This document shows positions 49,401 through 63,043 of a DNA stretch of 64,000 nt, piece by piece. Source of the DNA: Epinephelus fuscoguttatus. Taxonomy: Eukaryota; Chordata; Actinopteri; Perciformes; Serranidae. The DNA is taken from assembly GCF_011397635.1 (NCBI RefSeq), contig NC_064759.1, forward strand, positions 21,166,428 to 21,230,427, in the 5' to 3' direction. A program made the position numbers and the translations under genes. How positions within the stretch are numbered: the first letter of the stretch is position 1; the number at the start of each line of letters is the position of its first letter. The notes under the pieces were generated by a model that was given only the letters and a program-made list of their open reading frames with translations, ran no database searches and was not told where the DNA came from.

Positions 49401-52400
49401 CATTAATGGACCCCTTGTATCTTGTGCTGTATGTAAGCACCTGCATTCGTAATGTTTCCCCACTCATCTAATCATATTTTCCCTTCATTTGTTATCTGTC
49501 TGTAACCTCTGGGAAACACAGCACTCATGATTATCCATCACTTCTGTTTCACAGGTGCAGAAAAATGGGTCAATTGAAGGTACAATTGAAGAAACTGAGT
49601 TTTTGACTGGCCTATCGCCTAAAACTGGCTGATAAATCAACATTAAAGTTAATGGTAGTGAATGAAAAATAAAATAAAGCGGACATATGGGAAGATATGA
49701 GAGAGAAAATTATGATGGTGTTGGTGATAAAAACACAGTAAATCACCAGTGTTGTGCCAAAAGGATGAGGCACACTTCAAAACAGGAACCTCTGTCCACA
49801 GGTGTGACTTCAGTTCTTGGCTTGGCCACTAGATGTCCTTACCCTGCTTCAACTCGCTGCAAGGACATGCCTCTGTAGTCTTCATGTTTAATTGATATGA
49901 CCTGGATAAATATCACAGTTGAGGTAGATCTTAGATTGCCTGCCAAGTCAGCGGCAGTGACACCAAAACGTATATCAGCCACAGTGCAGAGTAAGCTTGG
50001 AGGACTTTAACAAATAGGCTACAGAGCTGTGGGCTCATGCTCAGGTGGACACATGACCTGTGAGCAAAACCACTCAGCAGCAGGTTTGGAACTAAAGGAA
50101 AGCAAGAACAAACAAACAAACAAACAAACAAACAAACAAATTATTTTGATTAAGATTCTGTTTGTGGCTGGTGGGTTTCACTAAAGCGAGGATACAGGAA
50201 GAAATCCCACCACAAAAATTCATTATCTGTGTACAAACATTCTATTAATCTATTTTTAAAATTAATCACTTCTGCGCTGATGATGTTGCTACAGGACTGC
50301 GAGCCCAGAGGAAATGAGCACCATAATAGCATCAAATGTGCCTTGTCTTAATGGCCCGCATCAAAGGCAACACAACAGCATTGTCTCGAGCATAACACGA
50401 GTATTTGTGCCACTTGGGCAAAAGTGATTTTACATGAAAATGGAGTTTATTTATAAAGCTGTTTAGTCCTCTGTTAGTCAGCTATTGGCCATCCAGCGCA
50501 GGCCGAACTTACACACACATCTGATTACAAAATATGACATCACACGTCTGCTGATGAAACTGTAAAGGCACTTTTTTGTAGTGTGAAATCAAACTGTCAG
50601 AATAATATGTGGAGCACCTTCACGTACAGTTTTAAAGCAGGGGTTCCTAAAGGGGATCTCCAAACACAAGCCTGAGGGGCTGTGACATGGTTAAGAAGGG
50701 GAAAGCAGGAAAATGTATTTCTGTGCTCCACATTTGTTTTTTAATCTTTGTGTTTTTACTTGTGAGTTACTGAATAATATTATGTCTTTAAAAGTAATCA
50801 TATAAAACGCACTTGAATGGAATACCCAGCCTTTGGTTGAACTGTAACCTCTCGACAAAGTTGTGGCATAGTTTTTGTTTTAACCACTACCACTCACATG
50901 AAAATGATTTTAATGTTCTATGTGCTGGTATCAGTGCCTAAAATGGGCCAGTACTCACCCGTACTGTATACCAGTGACAGGATTACCCTCTTCAACTCAT
51001 GATGCGCTTGTGCTTGAGAACCAACAAAATGTTTCCCTGTCCGCCCTGCTGATGAGGAGCAGTCAGTCTAGTTTTGGCACCAATACTGAGCCTCCCTCAT
51101 CCAATACTTCTCCTCCCTGTCAGCTGCCAACTACTGTGGCAACAGTGACAATTTGCACCATGTGCTCGGTGCAACTGACTGCTGGATCTGCACCTTTCAA
51201 AAAAGGTATGATGTGAAGAAAGTTGGTCACCTGCAATTTACAGACCTGTGTGTTCACTACAGTGTTCACTAGGAAGTGCATCTCCTTCAACTACAGGTCT
51301 TATGTGGAATCTATCGCTGTTATTCAATTCTGAATTTCAAAAAAGTGTGACAGCAGAGCATATTTTTTTAAATTGTTGCATTGGCTGAGGCCCTAAAGAC
51401 ACACAGGCCTCACTTGTGTTATTCTCATGCTCTCCCTTTTCTCTGTCATTGTGATGTCATGCTATGTATATACCATTACAGCAAGGGAGACATTTTATTG
51501 ATTTACCAGAAGATGATGGAATAATTGAAGTTTTCAGTACCACTCAATTTATGTTCGTTTGACAAATTGTACTTGAAGGTGACATTTGCTAAACAGACAT
51601 ATACCTTGCTCATACTCTATGGACTTGGCCTTGGTATTACTTCTCACTATCCAATTTAACCTGTAGGCCAACAGATATATTTTCATCTGGATTTATTACT
51701 GCAAATATGTTATATTATGTTTGTGTACAATTTCAGTAGCTGCATAAAAAAAATGACATTAGTGTGAAAATATGTTGTATGCAATGTATGTGATGTGTGT
51801 AATGAAATGCATACAAAAATACATTTGAAGTGGGATATGTTTGCAAGATATGCATTTTAATTTAAATATATACAAGTCACCTGTGATGATCATGACATGT
51901 AACTGCTGAATTTGGTCACAGGTGCCTTTTTTGGTCCAATTCAGGCACTGACTGGTATGACTTATGACATGGGAGCTGGCAACACTGTTTGTAACCAGAA
52001 ATGAGAAAGAGATGCTGAGGAATAAAGGTGACATTGAAGGCACAGATTTTACCACCCAGGTGCATTTGGTTCAGACTTTCTGGGGTGAAAAGACCAGTTA
52101 AATTCTACAGATTTGACTTCTCCACAGCATCAGTGTACCAGTTTCAGGCTACACATCTTGATGACTTTATAGATCAGCATCCTGATTCTTTGAGAGAGTT
52201 GTTGATGTTAAATACTGATAGAACTTTATTAGGCTTTGGAACAACATGTTTAATTTTACTGGAAGGCCCACTCTTCTTTCAAGACACAAGCGGGACTAAA
52301 AGAAGAATTTGTTCAGAGATCTGAAGAGGTGTAGGCTTTAAGGTGATGAAAGTAATGTTGACTTGGACTTTTTTTTTTGCACTGCTGAATGTACTGCCAA

Positions 52401-52883
52401 GACAGGTCACATCCACGCGAAGGGAAAAAAGCAAGTTGGCTGTTTTTCTGCTTGGTTGGGAGCTGAGGAAAGCTGTGATTTCTACTTTATCACTCACAGT
52501 TAGGCAGGTGGGGCTGGCAGCATAGGAGGTACACCCACCGAGCTGACCTGTGCATCATCATTGTTAGAGTGATTGCAGACAGACGGGATGACTCCAGTGA
52601 CATCTGATGGGTAATATCTTTCAATCAGCTATAGGGTAGACAAAGCTGGAAAATATGGCTCACTGTGGGATGCCTAATTGAAGTTAGGTGACAGAGAATT
52701 GGCAATTAAATCAGCATGACAGGTGGGGGAGAAACACAGGTGGGAGGGAACACAAACATGTTTTTCATGTAATTAGTAGGTGCAGGTGTAGGATCAAGAG
52801 TTACCTCAAAGTGACGCTTTCTCCTTCCAACACTGTAATGTTGTCCGGCAGGTGTCCGAATTCTCCTCCGTGCACGCTGGACG
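28310..52883 (-). CDS. iglon5: IgLON family member 5 (iglon5), gene span of recognised exons
   Basis: Seven minus-strand exons give about 312 residues in one frame: 52883-52805, 48480-48248, 45239-45120, 35166-35035, 34743-34623, 32171-32020, 28413-28310. Intron phases in order are 2, 1, 1, 1, 2, 1. The product has three Ig domains: Ig1 (Cys in TLRCRID and YTCTFQ), Ig2 ([16 protein letters not shown] and YECITNNG) and Ig3 ([11 protein letters not shown] and [13 protein letters not shown]), then a hydrophobic C-terminus for GPI attachment. Phrases such as [25 protein letters not shown] and [10 protein letters not shown] fit human IGLON5 better than LSAMP, NTM, OPCML or NEGR1. IgLONs are neuronal, glycosylated, GPI-anchored adhesion molecules of the outer plasma membrane. 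The signal-peptide exon is missing from this model and should lie above 52883, joined by a phase-1 intron. Confidence 0.93.
28414..32019 (-). other. iglon5: iglon5 intron before the last exon
   Basis: A 3.6-kb intron. It holds three diverged copies of a ~250-bp sequence (see the separate entry) and GA-rich stretches near 31190-31830. Small open frames here show no domain. Confidence 0.7.
29150..30800. repeat. three diverged copies of a ~250-bp intronic repeat
   Basis: Copies lie at about 29150-29440, 29440-29690 and 30600-30800. Shared words include GAATGTTATTAGTTACACCT, ATTTGACAC, GAAAGGTCTATTGAATTTC and TGTCAAACACA. The first two are adjacent and head-to-tail; the third is about 900 bp away and more diverged. 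They could be a local duplication or an unrecognised dispersed repeat. Confidence 0.65.
32020..32171 (-). CDS. iglon5: iglon5 exon: second half of Ig3
   Basis: Starts phase 2 after ACCACCCAG and ends phase 1 at C|GTAAGT. It reads [50 protein letters not shown]. It carries the second Ig3 cysteine and sequons NVT, NYT and NAS. Confidence 0.93.
32172..34622 (-). other. iglon5: iglon5 intron within Ig3
   Basis: A 2.45-kb intron. AT-rich near 32880-33310. The part about 33400-33950 has the character of dispersed fish repeat sequence, but no ends were paired. No exon seen. Confidence 0.65.
34623..34743 (-). CDS. iglon5: iglon5 exon: first half of Ig3
   Basis: Acceptor CTCTGCCAG, donor CACAG|GTGAGA. 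It reads (Y)[18 protein letters not shown] then [21 protein letters not shown]. The T|AC codon formed with the preceding exon gives the Tyr of the VNYPP junction conserved in IgLONs. Confidence 0.94.
35035..35166 (-). CDS. iglon5: iglon5 exon: second half of Ig2
   Basis: Acceptor GTCAATAG, donor AACT|GTAAGT. It reads (Y)[43 protein letters not shown]. It holds the second Ig2 cysteine. Confidence 0.93.
35995..36125 (+). mobile_element. tRNA-derived SINE fragment
   Basis: The stretch GCAATGGTGCAGTGGTTAGC then ATTGTCGTCTGGCAGCAAGAGG and CAGTTCAAATCC carries A-box-like and B-box-like internal promoter parts of a tRNA-derived SINE head. A second region with GGCCGGGGAACCCTTCTG follows, as in common fish SINEs. 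The B box has one change from GGTTCGAATCC. It sits in the iglon5 intron. Confidence 0.8.
39388..39590 (+). mobile_element. MITE-like repeat, left member of an inverted pair
   Basis: The segment with AACCAATCAGAGCCAAGGAG, CTTTAAGACCTGTCAATCATG, CAAACTAAGCAGCGCTGAT and GAATCAAGGTTCTGTTACTGC matches the reverse complement of about 41260-41420. I recognise it as a repeat common in fish genomes. It lies just outside the Penelope-like element. Confidence 0.65.
39640..41090 (-). mobile_element. Penelope-like retroelement, degenerate 3' part
   Basis: Minus-strand conceptual translation gives the endonuclease end of a Penelope-like element with stops: [20 protein letters not shown], then [19 protein letters not shown], then a damaged GIY-YIG region (VGQHIGKT), then [40 protein letters not shown] and GLNEENA. 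Order and spacing match Penelope-type C-termini ('HPHTGK..IK..ITC', 'VAHF..HD', 'RGGDR..L', 'P.GLNE'). The trailing region includes TTGCCTTTGTAGCTGAAACA near 39700, a typical part of these 3' ends. Reverse transcriptase is not present, so it is an inactive truncated copy in an iglon5 intron. Confidence 0.8.
41096..41470 (-). mobile_element. MITE-like repeat, right member of an inverted pair
   Basis: It carries an internal inverted repeat: about 41096-41136 (AACATATTTTAGTATACTGT then TTAGCTGTAAAATG) and 41205-41245 on the other strand. It is followed by 41260-41420, which mirrors the left member at 39400-39570. The pair brackets the Penelope-like element. Confidence 0.65.
41576..42340 (-). mobile_element. 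PIF/Harbinger-type element, non-autonomous, with Myb-like ORF remnant
   Basis: Terminal inverted repeats: GGGCCGGTTGCACAAAACAC at the left and, on the other strand, GGAGCCACTTGCACAAAACT at the right. Inside, a minus-strand frame (42111-41929) starts [20 protein letters not shown] then [19 protein letters not shown], which fits the Myb/SANT-like DNA-binding protein of Harbinger elements, and then breaks down. The DDE transposase gene is absent. Confidence 0.75.
41929..42111 (-). pseudogene. truncated Myb/SANT-like protein of a Harbinger element
   Basis: A 60-codon frame. The first ~40 residues match the N-terminal helix region (NWSEEEK..LLEE...R...L..KF) of Harbinger-associated Myb-like proteins that bind element ends. 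The rest lacks the remaining helices and ends early, so it is very likely dead. Confidence 0.65.
45120..45239 (-). CDS. iglon5: iglon5 exon: first half of Ig2
   Basis: Acceptor TTTTTCAG, donor AAAT|GTAAGC. It reads (V)[39 protein letters not shown]. The near-identity of PARIVNIS and [16 protein letters not shown] to human IGLON5 is the strongest evidence for the gene name. Confidence 0.94.
45240..48247 (-). other. iglon5: iglon5 intron between Ig1 and Ig2
   Basis: A 3-kb intron with an hAT-like element in its upper part (46528-47813). No exon recognised. Confidence 0.65.
46528..47813. mobile_element. hAT-like element with CAGTGGTG ends
   Basis: The left end is CAGTGGTGTAACATAACG and the right end, read on the other strand, is CAGTGGTGGATGAAGTACCT. 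Subterminal TTTACTCAAGT / TTTTACTCCAC words are familiar from fish hAT-type non-autonomous elements. The candidate 8-bp flanks (CTCATAAG and CCAATAAA) match only partly. An acidic 98-codon minus-strand frame (47116-46820) inside has no domain that I can name. Confidence 0.55.
48248..48480 (-). CDS. iglon5: iglon5 exon: main part of Ig1
   Basis: Acceptor CTCTCACAG, donor CAAG|GTGAGC. It reads [85 protein letters not shown] and DEGPYTC are IgLON hallmarks. Confidence 0.95.
48481..52804 (-). other. iglon5: iglon5 intron within Ig1
   Basis: A 4.3-kb intron. It contains a probable hAT element (48775-49280) and an (ACAA)n tract at about 50105-50140. Short plus-strand frames near 50920-51216 and 52028-52324 have no recognised domain. 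Confidence 0.65.
48775..49280. mobile_element. hAT-type MITE with GGTACCGATCCGATACC-like ends
   Basis: The left part has CAGTACCAACTCTGATACTT and GGGTACCGATCCGATACC. The right part has CGACACCCGATCCAGCATTT and CCAATACTAATGCCAATATC, which read as a diverged reverse complement. This combination is characteristic of a dispersed fish hAT family. Boundaries are approximate. Confidence 0.55.
52805..52883 (-). CDS. iglon5: iglon5 exon: mature N-terminus and start of Ig1
   Basis: Acceptor TTTCTTGGCAG, donor TTGAG|GTAACT. It reads (x)[17 protein letters not shown] then LEGESVTL(R). The pattern DNITV.EGE.VTL is the first strand pair of an IgLON Ig1. The next exon supplies the cysteine through an AG|A split Arg codon. 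The upstream phase is 1, so the missing signal-peptide exon must end in phase 1. Confidence 0.88.
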
Positions 52884-56199
<3,316 letters not shown>

Positions 56200-56358
56200 T
56201 CAACCAAATTTTGGGGCAGACCCAGGACACAGTGGAGGGATTACATATCTCGTCTGGCTTGGGAACGCCTTGGGTCTCCCAGGGCTTGGCCTGCTGCCCT
56301 CGCAACCTGGCCCCAGATAAGTGGATGAAAATGAATGGATGGATGGATGGACGGATGG
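56200..56358 (+). mobile_element. LINE 3' end (Rex/RTE-type) with (GGAT)n tail
   Basis: The plus strand encodes WGRPRTQWRDYISRLAWERL then GSPRAWPAALATWPQISG-stop, the C-terminus of a fish non-LTR element ('RPRTRWRDYISRLAWERLG'). Then come GATAAGTGGATGAAAATG and a GGAT tandem tail. A short internal deletion relative to the usual pattern is likely. The clade name is tentative. Confidence 0.75.
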
Positions 56359-56639
56359 TAAACTGTCCAAATATTTGGTCATTTCAGTGATTTCCGTTGT
56401 CTTGCTTCTGCATTTATCAGTGGTCTGCCAGTTCTCACCTAAGCACCTGCCTGTCATCACAGCTGTGGACCTTATCAGCAGCAGCTGCTTTTAAAAACAC
56501 TTAACTTTTTGGGGGAACGCTCGCAGATGACTGTCAGGGCGGTTACTGTGCGGCGGTGTGATAGCAACTTATGTGTCAGCCTTGTAATAGTCTGGCAACC
56601 TGTCCAAGGTGTAACCAGCCTCTGATGACTGATGGATAT
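56359..56639. other. unassigned DNA between two mobile elements
   Basis: No gene or repeat recognised. Confidence 0.4.
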
Positions 56640-57664
56640 GTTGTCAGCAGGGGTCACGTTAACCGGATATTCTCGGTCATTGACCGTTTTTTTACAACAA
56701 TGACCGGAAAATCTGAAGGCCGTCCGTCATTTTGACTGGTTGCAATTACCACCCCTGCCCACTTGGCGGCAGAGTGCACAGTCAGTGGTTTAAGTGGCTG
56801 CCGTTTTCATACTGCAGAGAAAAAGTCATTCATCTGCTTCAAGGCTATTCAAGAGAAGGCTGAGACACGGGGTCAAACATGGGGGGATTGCACATGTGCA
56901 GTAACATCTGGTCTGCACTTATTCACTGTCACCCTCCAGAATCGCAGCTCAAGTTACACTGCGCATGTGCAATCCCTCCATGTTTGATGCCGTGTCTCAG
57001 CCTTCTCTTGAATAGCCTTGATCTGCTTCATGTAGCGTTGTTGACATAACGCTACATATTTCAATCGTTTTTTATAACGTAATAAGTTAATGACAATTTG
57101 TCATTGAATGTCCATGTATTGAGCATGTTGGATAAACACTGAATGAATAGGGCATATTGTTCTTCTGACCATTTTATTTATGTAGTTATGTCTGTAGGCT
57201 CGGTGACACAAAATTAAAATTGCAACAAAGTGATTAGGGTATTGAAAAATGTGTTCGGTTATGCACTGTTGTGTTATTTTAAATTATAAACACAGTATTT
57301 TCTCCTCATTTTCCTCAGTGCGAGCTGTTATTTTATTTTGAAAATTGGTCGGATTCTCTCGTCTTTTCTGTGTCCGACTTCCTGTTTGGTACGACTCTAT
57401 CCAGCTTGACAGAAGCGCTTGCGGCACGGGTGTGTAGATGTCTGTTCTTTTCGTTCATGTCCTTATTAATGCACACTTAATAACTTGCTTGTTGGATTTA
57501 TTAAAAACGAACAAATGAAAACTAAATGTCTTTGAATATCTTTATTATCATTTAAAAATTAAAATTAAAATGGCCGGTAAAAATAGGTTATGACCAGATT
57601 TTTATGACCCTGTCGGTCAAAATGACCGGCGACGAAAAAGTCTAGCACAACTTCTGGTCGTCAG
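56640..57664. mobile_element. hAT-type non-autonomous element with 8-bp flanking duplication
   Basis: The body (56648-57656) begins CAGGGGTCACGTTAACCG and ends, on the other strand, CAGAAGTTGTGCTAGACTTT. It is flanked by GTTGTCAG (56640-56647) and GTCGTCAG (57657-57664), a 7-of-8 direct repeat of the length made by hAT transposases. GACCG/CCGGT words recur near both ends. No transposase frame is present. It contains a large hairpin, listed separately. Confidence 0.7.
56838..57022. repeat. long inverted repeat (about 65-bp arms, 55-bp loop)
   Basis: The left arm (56838-56902) contains CAAGGCTATTCAAGAGAAGG, CTGAGACACGG and TCAAACATGG. The right arm (56958-57022) is its reverse complement with only a few mismatches. 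It lies inside the hAT-type element. Stem length and identity would allow a strong RNA or DNA hairpin. Confidence 0.85.
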
Positions 57665-60600
57665 TTTAGGATACTGGACAAATTCTGACCTGATGATAGT
57701 GCTAGTTGAAAATCAGGGGATATCTAATTCAAAACCACAAATATCAACGTCATGCTGTTGTAAGATAAAAAGTGAAAGGATCGCCAAAGTCATTAAGCCA
57801 AAATGTCAAGACAATATAAGGTATTTTAGTCTGGACCAAACTGGTGGACTGACTCTTTCTTCACGGAACCATTTCTCTTTTATGTTGATGAAAAGGTGTT
57901 ACTGTTTGACAATGGCCACTTTTATGGTGAAAAAATCAATAATGAACATCTGATGCATTACTTAATCTGATACAGTTGTTTCCAGTTTCCACGCTAGATA
58001 AGATTCTGAGTGCAGAAAATGTGTGTCAGGAATATTGCACATTGAAATTCTGTTGTTAAAATTGGCCAAAGCAATCAAATCAAATAAAACACTATAATGG
58101 TTATTGCTTTCGACAGATAAAGGAATATAAAGTGTGCATCTGCAGCATCTCATTAATGGGAGAGTGGGAGTGTTGGTCGTAAACATCATCTGGCTGAATG
58201 ACAGCATGTCTCAAACCCTTTGATGTAATCATCGTGATTTATCCCTTTCAGGCAATAAATTCAAATGTTGCCGGCCAAACACAACGGACATGATCAAACA
58301 GAACAATAATGAGTCCAGAGTGCAACCAGCAGTGTGCTTTTGCATGACCAAAACAGAAGCGTCAGACATCACTTTCAATTCCTGGGCTACTTTTGGCTTT
58401 ATTGATCCCTATCTCAAATTCTGCTTTTTCTCCGCTCCCTCCTGGGGCTCAGCATGCAGGCTGATGAACTGCACACACCAGGAGGATTCAGGAGTCTCGC
58501 CCATTGATACTCTAGAAATGAGGGTGTGCTTGCCAACAGGGAAGCTTAAACCACCGACTACCCTGCAGACTCTAAATGCGGAAACACAAAAACAATGTGA
58601 ATTCCAAAGGAAAGCTCTTTGTCTTTCTTGCTTTAGTACAATACTTTACTAAGACAAAAATGGTTTTGTCTATGAGAGAGAAAAATCCAGAGCCTATATA
58701 AAAACACAACTGAGCTGAGAAATGATAAATAACCACATAGAACTGTGCTGGTGGTGAACACTGCAGTGGCCCCTGGTGTTGGTGTGGACACGGGCATATT
58801 AAATTTCTCTGCTCACTGTTGTTTACAGCAGATACAGTCTGTAATGGTTACTGGTATCTCGTGTCCTTGCTATGACCTGCTGTTTTGGCACACAAAAGGA
58901 ACTCCCATTTCCATACCATACATGCACACACACAGACACACACACACACTTTAATTCTGTCAAAATGACCCCTGTCGAGCCTTTGTCTGCACACAGCATT
59001 GAGCCTCGGGTCTAGATTTGTCTGACATTTTTAAGAGAATAAAATTTTATGGACATGCCTGAGGGATTACACACAGGAAAACACTGGGCGAGCAGACCAT
59101 TAATTCACCTATACGGGAGGTCTTTGTCAATCAGTTCAGCTGTTTCAGTGTACGCCCTGCACACCCTGTTTTTCTCATCTGTGGAAAACATTTTAGCCAT
59201 TGCTGGCCAAAAGATAGACATTCATATAATTCCCCCCACTTGTGGTCCAGTGTTTGTGTCTCTGTGCTCTCCTGCATTGTGTGTTTTGCAGCGTTGCAAG
59301 GCTGCTTGCTCAGTACCCATGAGACATCTATTATGTGATTTGTATTCTCTTGACTTTTACATGCGCCTGTTTGTAATTGCACTTGCTACTGGCAGACACT
59401 TATGAGTAGAGCTCTATTGAGCTGTACAACTTTAGCCTGCGTAGTCCTTGCAAGGCTGTCTTTGTACTGTTCATCTATTTCGCGTTGCCCTTGACGATCA
59501 AATAAACACAGAAAGGAGGCAAAGCTACTTCTGAAAGCATGATTGGCGTCAAGACGGATAACAGCGGAGGCTATAATGAAACCCATAACAATAATCCGTT
59601 TTAACGGAGGCTGCCGTGGTTTTGAAATTGAAAGGAGAAGGAGAGAGGCATTACACAAGGTTGGAAGGGAGAGGTGAAAATAGATAGCCAGGGTAAGGTG
59701 AGGTCCTTAAAAGAAGAAAGTCATTGAGAACGAGGGAAAGCTGTTGTAGAATGTAGAATTACAGGATGTTGTGCAGCAGAGGCAACAGCAGGCATAGTTA
59801 TACAGTGGTAGTGGCGGTAGTTTTAGGTGATAATAGCAGTATTGGCATTTATAGTCGCAGAAAGAGAAGGAGCGATGAAGTGGAGGGAAAAGTGCGAGAA
59901 CACAGTCAGTAACGCTGGGGCAGAGAGCAAAGCAACGGAAAGACACACCCGCATAATTAACACCGGCATGCTGCAGCCAATTAAATATTTACAGAGGCAC
60001 TTCCCTCCGACACCTTGATGATGAAGAGAGGCAGCCCAAGGATTATCAGATGCCGGGAGCCTAAGGCAGGAGACAAGGGGTTGGGGGTGGAGGATTAAAC
60101 ATTAACCGGCACAGATATCCCTTCTCTTCCTCGTCTGATCCCATTAACTCTGGACGGCCCAAATCCAACCTCATGTCCACCTCTCTGAAGCCCCTTCCTG
60201 CCCTCCTCCTCCTCCTTCCCCTCTTCTCCTTCACTCCACTACTCATTCCACTCCCTATCGATGAAATCCCAGACTCCCCTCCTGGCTCCTTCCACCCTCA
60301 GCACCACCTGTCAGGGACAGAGCAATGGGAGAGCAGGGAGAGAGTGATGGGCAAGGAGTGAGAAACCACCTGGATGCCACGCTCAAACAGCACAACAAGA
60401 TGGATATGCAGGGCACAATTTCTGGTGGAGCAAAATGGATGTCAGCAGGATTCCACTTGACAGGAAATCTAAGAAATGTCAGAAGTCACGGTGAATGAAT
60501 TGTTTTGAATCTGCCTGGTAAAGTCATTTTTCCCCCTCACAGACCAAAGATGGGTTTTTTTTCCCCTGTCGGAGGAATGTGGTGGAATGACTAAAATGAG

Positions 60601-62271
60601 TGTCTACGTGATCTGTTGTTTGTTTCCACATTAACAAGTTCTGTCGGCTGTTGGTGAATGTCGGGCTGTCGGGGAACGTCTGTTGCACTAGTTTTGCGGT
60701 GTTTCCCGCCAGCCCATTCTGAACTTGTCCAATACCCCTGCTTCGCGATTTCAGTGCCAGACACCGATGCAAAAAACGGCACCTTTTGCAGATGGGTCCA
60801 GCAAACCCTGGACTTCCACCCAGGAGCCCGCTGTTTCCTTCATGTGTGAACGGTGAGCCAAAGCATGATGTTTTTTTCCAAACTCAACCATGTGCTTTTG
60901 TTGCACGAGAAAATAACTGGAAAAACAAAGTGTATGAATCTAACAAGTACCAACTGTGCATTTCCTTTCTAAAGTTTATTTGAAGATACACTGCATGTAA
61001 CAGGCGTAAATTGACACGCTGTGCCACATTGACAACAGACGCAGGACGAGTGTGTCATATTTGGATGTTAAAGTCCACTGACACAGGGGCAACATTTGAA
61101 AAGATGGGATGAGAACATGTTGCCACAAGTCGTCCCTCATAACCTTTTTTTTTTAGACGATTCAGCTTGTTGAATCGGCATCGCAGACAGCAGAGCCTGT
61201 CGTGGAGTAAAATCGCTCTGATTTGCAAATCAGCTCAGTGCACGAGAAGAGAAACAGAAGTGAGGAAAACAAATGGCTAAAGTCAAGAGGACATGAGAAT
61301 GAAACACACTTAGCTGGTCAGCAGAAACAGTTCTTAATTGCTTGTGTTATTGTTGCTAGCCCACAGTTAATATCCTTTGTTCTTTAAACACTGGGTTGTG
61401 TTGTTAATGTGTGAACTGGCTAACTAGTGTCTTGAATCTGTCCTGTTGTTCTCCTGTTGTTTTTCTGGTTTCCCTGTTTGAATGACAAATACACACCACC
61501 TCCACCTGCTGCTATGGAAAGTTATTTCCTCTTACACAGGTGCAGAATGCACATGCTAACTGTGGTGTGTTCATGTGCAACTTCTTGGCTGAGACACAGG
61601 CGACATGAAGCGACACAACAGTCAGCCTTATTGCCACTAGTTCTTTGATATTGGTTTGGTGTGTCTGCGCCTGAAGGCATCAGGAGGATCAGTTGGACAT
61701 TTGCTGCTCGTCATTCAAGGTCGTATATTTAGTTGGCCTTACTGGCCCCCATATTCCAACCATCCTAACACACATGTAACTGCTCACACAGCTTGGGCTC
61801 AGAGGCGAGCCAAAACCATCAACATTTACAGAAAAGCAGGGCATCACCCTCGGGTGTCTGACTTGGCCTTACCAAAGATGTGACATCTGCCCCCTTTTTT
61901 TTTTATTGTACACATGCTGCATCCACAATTCTGTCTCTGGTCGCTGTGCCCATCCCTCCCTCCCATCCAGCATCTCCTCCACTCCCTCCCTCCCACCCAC
62001 TAATCCCTCTTCACACATCAATCAATAGAGCACTGCAGAGTGCACAGAGCCATACAGTACTCAATGCAGCAGTTGTACAACTTCAATGGGCAGCCACAGA
62101 TCTTTACCATTGAATCAAGCGTGGCCAGGGAGAAAAGCCGAGCGTGCTAAAACCAGGGACGAGCCCCACTCCGCTTTCTTTTACCCCCCATTTTCCTTGG
62201 ACTGACGCCTAAACCCCTTAGCTCTCTTGAAATCAATACAGTAGTTAAACTGTTACTTCCTTTCCCAGTGA

Positions 62272-62347
<76 letters not shown>

Positions 62348-63043
62348 CCGCCTTACACAAGGCCCTGTAGACTCCCCTAAATACACCCTGTGCACTGGTA
62401 ATTTGACAGATTTGTGGGCAAGTGCTGTCACTGTTTTATAAGAGAAGCTTTAAATACTGATTCACCCCAAGTAGCTCTAGCACCCTGTGACAATAACATA
62501 CTTTACAAGCAACAAAAAGGAACTGAATACAAATATGTAACTTAACAGCAGCATGGTGCCTTCTATGACACTCTGTAAGTCTGAGTTGTGAATTCACAAA
62601 TTCTAGTGTTATATTATAGTAAAAACACACAGTAAAGGTATAATGGATGACTAGGCTGAAATATCTGCAAAAAAATTGTGTCTCATAGACAGGGTCGGTA
62701 GTTATAGGACCACATACAAAACCTGCTTTCTGCACGTCAAATAAATTCAAAACTCCAAATTTAAAGTGTTTATTTTTCAACCTGGACCCTATTTCCCATG
62801 TTTTTGTGTTTAAATGACTAATGGGAACAATTATCTTTTTTAAATTGCTACAGTATTGAGTGAGAGCAGCAAACAGACCCCAAAGCAAACACTCCTCTAA
62901 AAGTGCTTGTTTTTGTCACCGACAGGCTCACATTGTTGCCATAAATGCCTGACAAATTATTGAAAGTATTCCTATAGAGACAGACCTTTTTGATAAAGAC
63001 TGTGATCCTTCTCTTTAACCTCAAACAACTCTCATATCACTGT
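57665..63043. other. upstream flank or first intron of iglon5, upper part
   Basis: No gene recognised on either strand. Pyrimidine-rich stretches lie near 60180-60300 and 61940-62010. The plus-strand frame 58290-58652 (120 codons) has no domain and no supporting splice or start context. The missing iglon5 signal exon could lie here or beyond the window. Confidence 0.35.
62273..62346. repeat. (CA)n microsatellite
   Basis: A near-perfect CA run of about 74 bp. Confidence 0.96.

Noticed and set aside
58290-58652. 120-codon plus-strand frame
   Set aside because: No recognisable domain, ordinary base composition for non-coding DNA and a poor start context. It was not called a gene.
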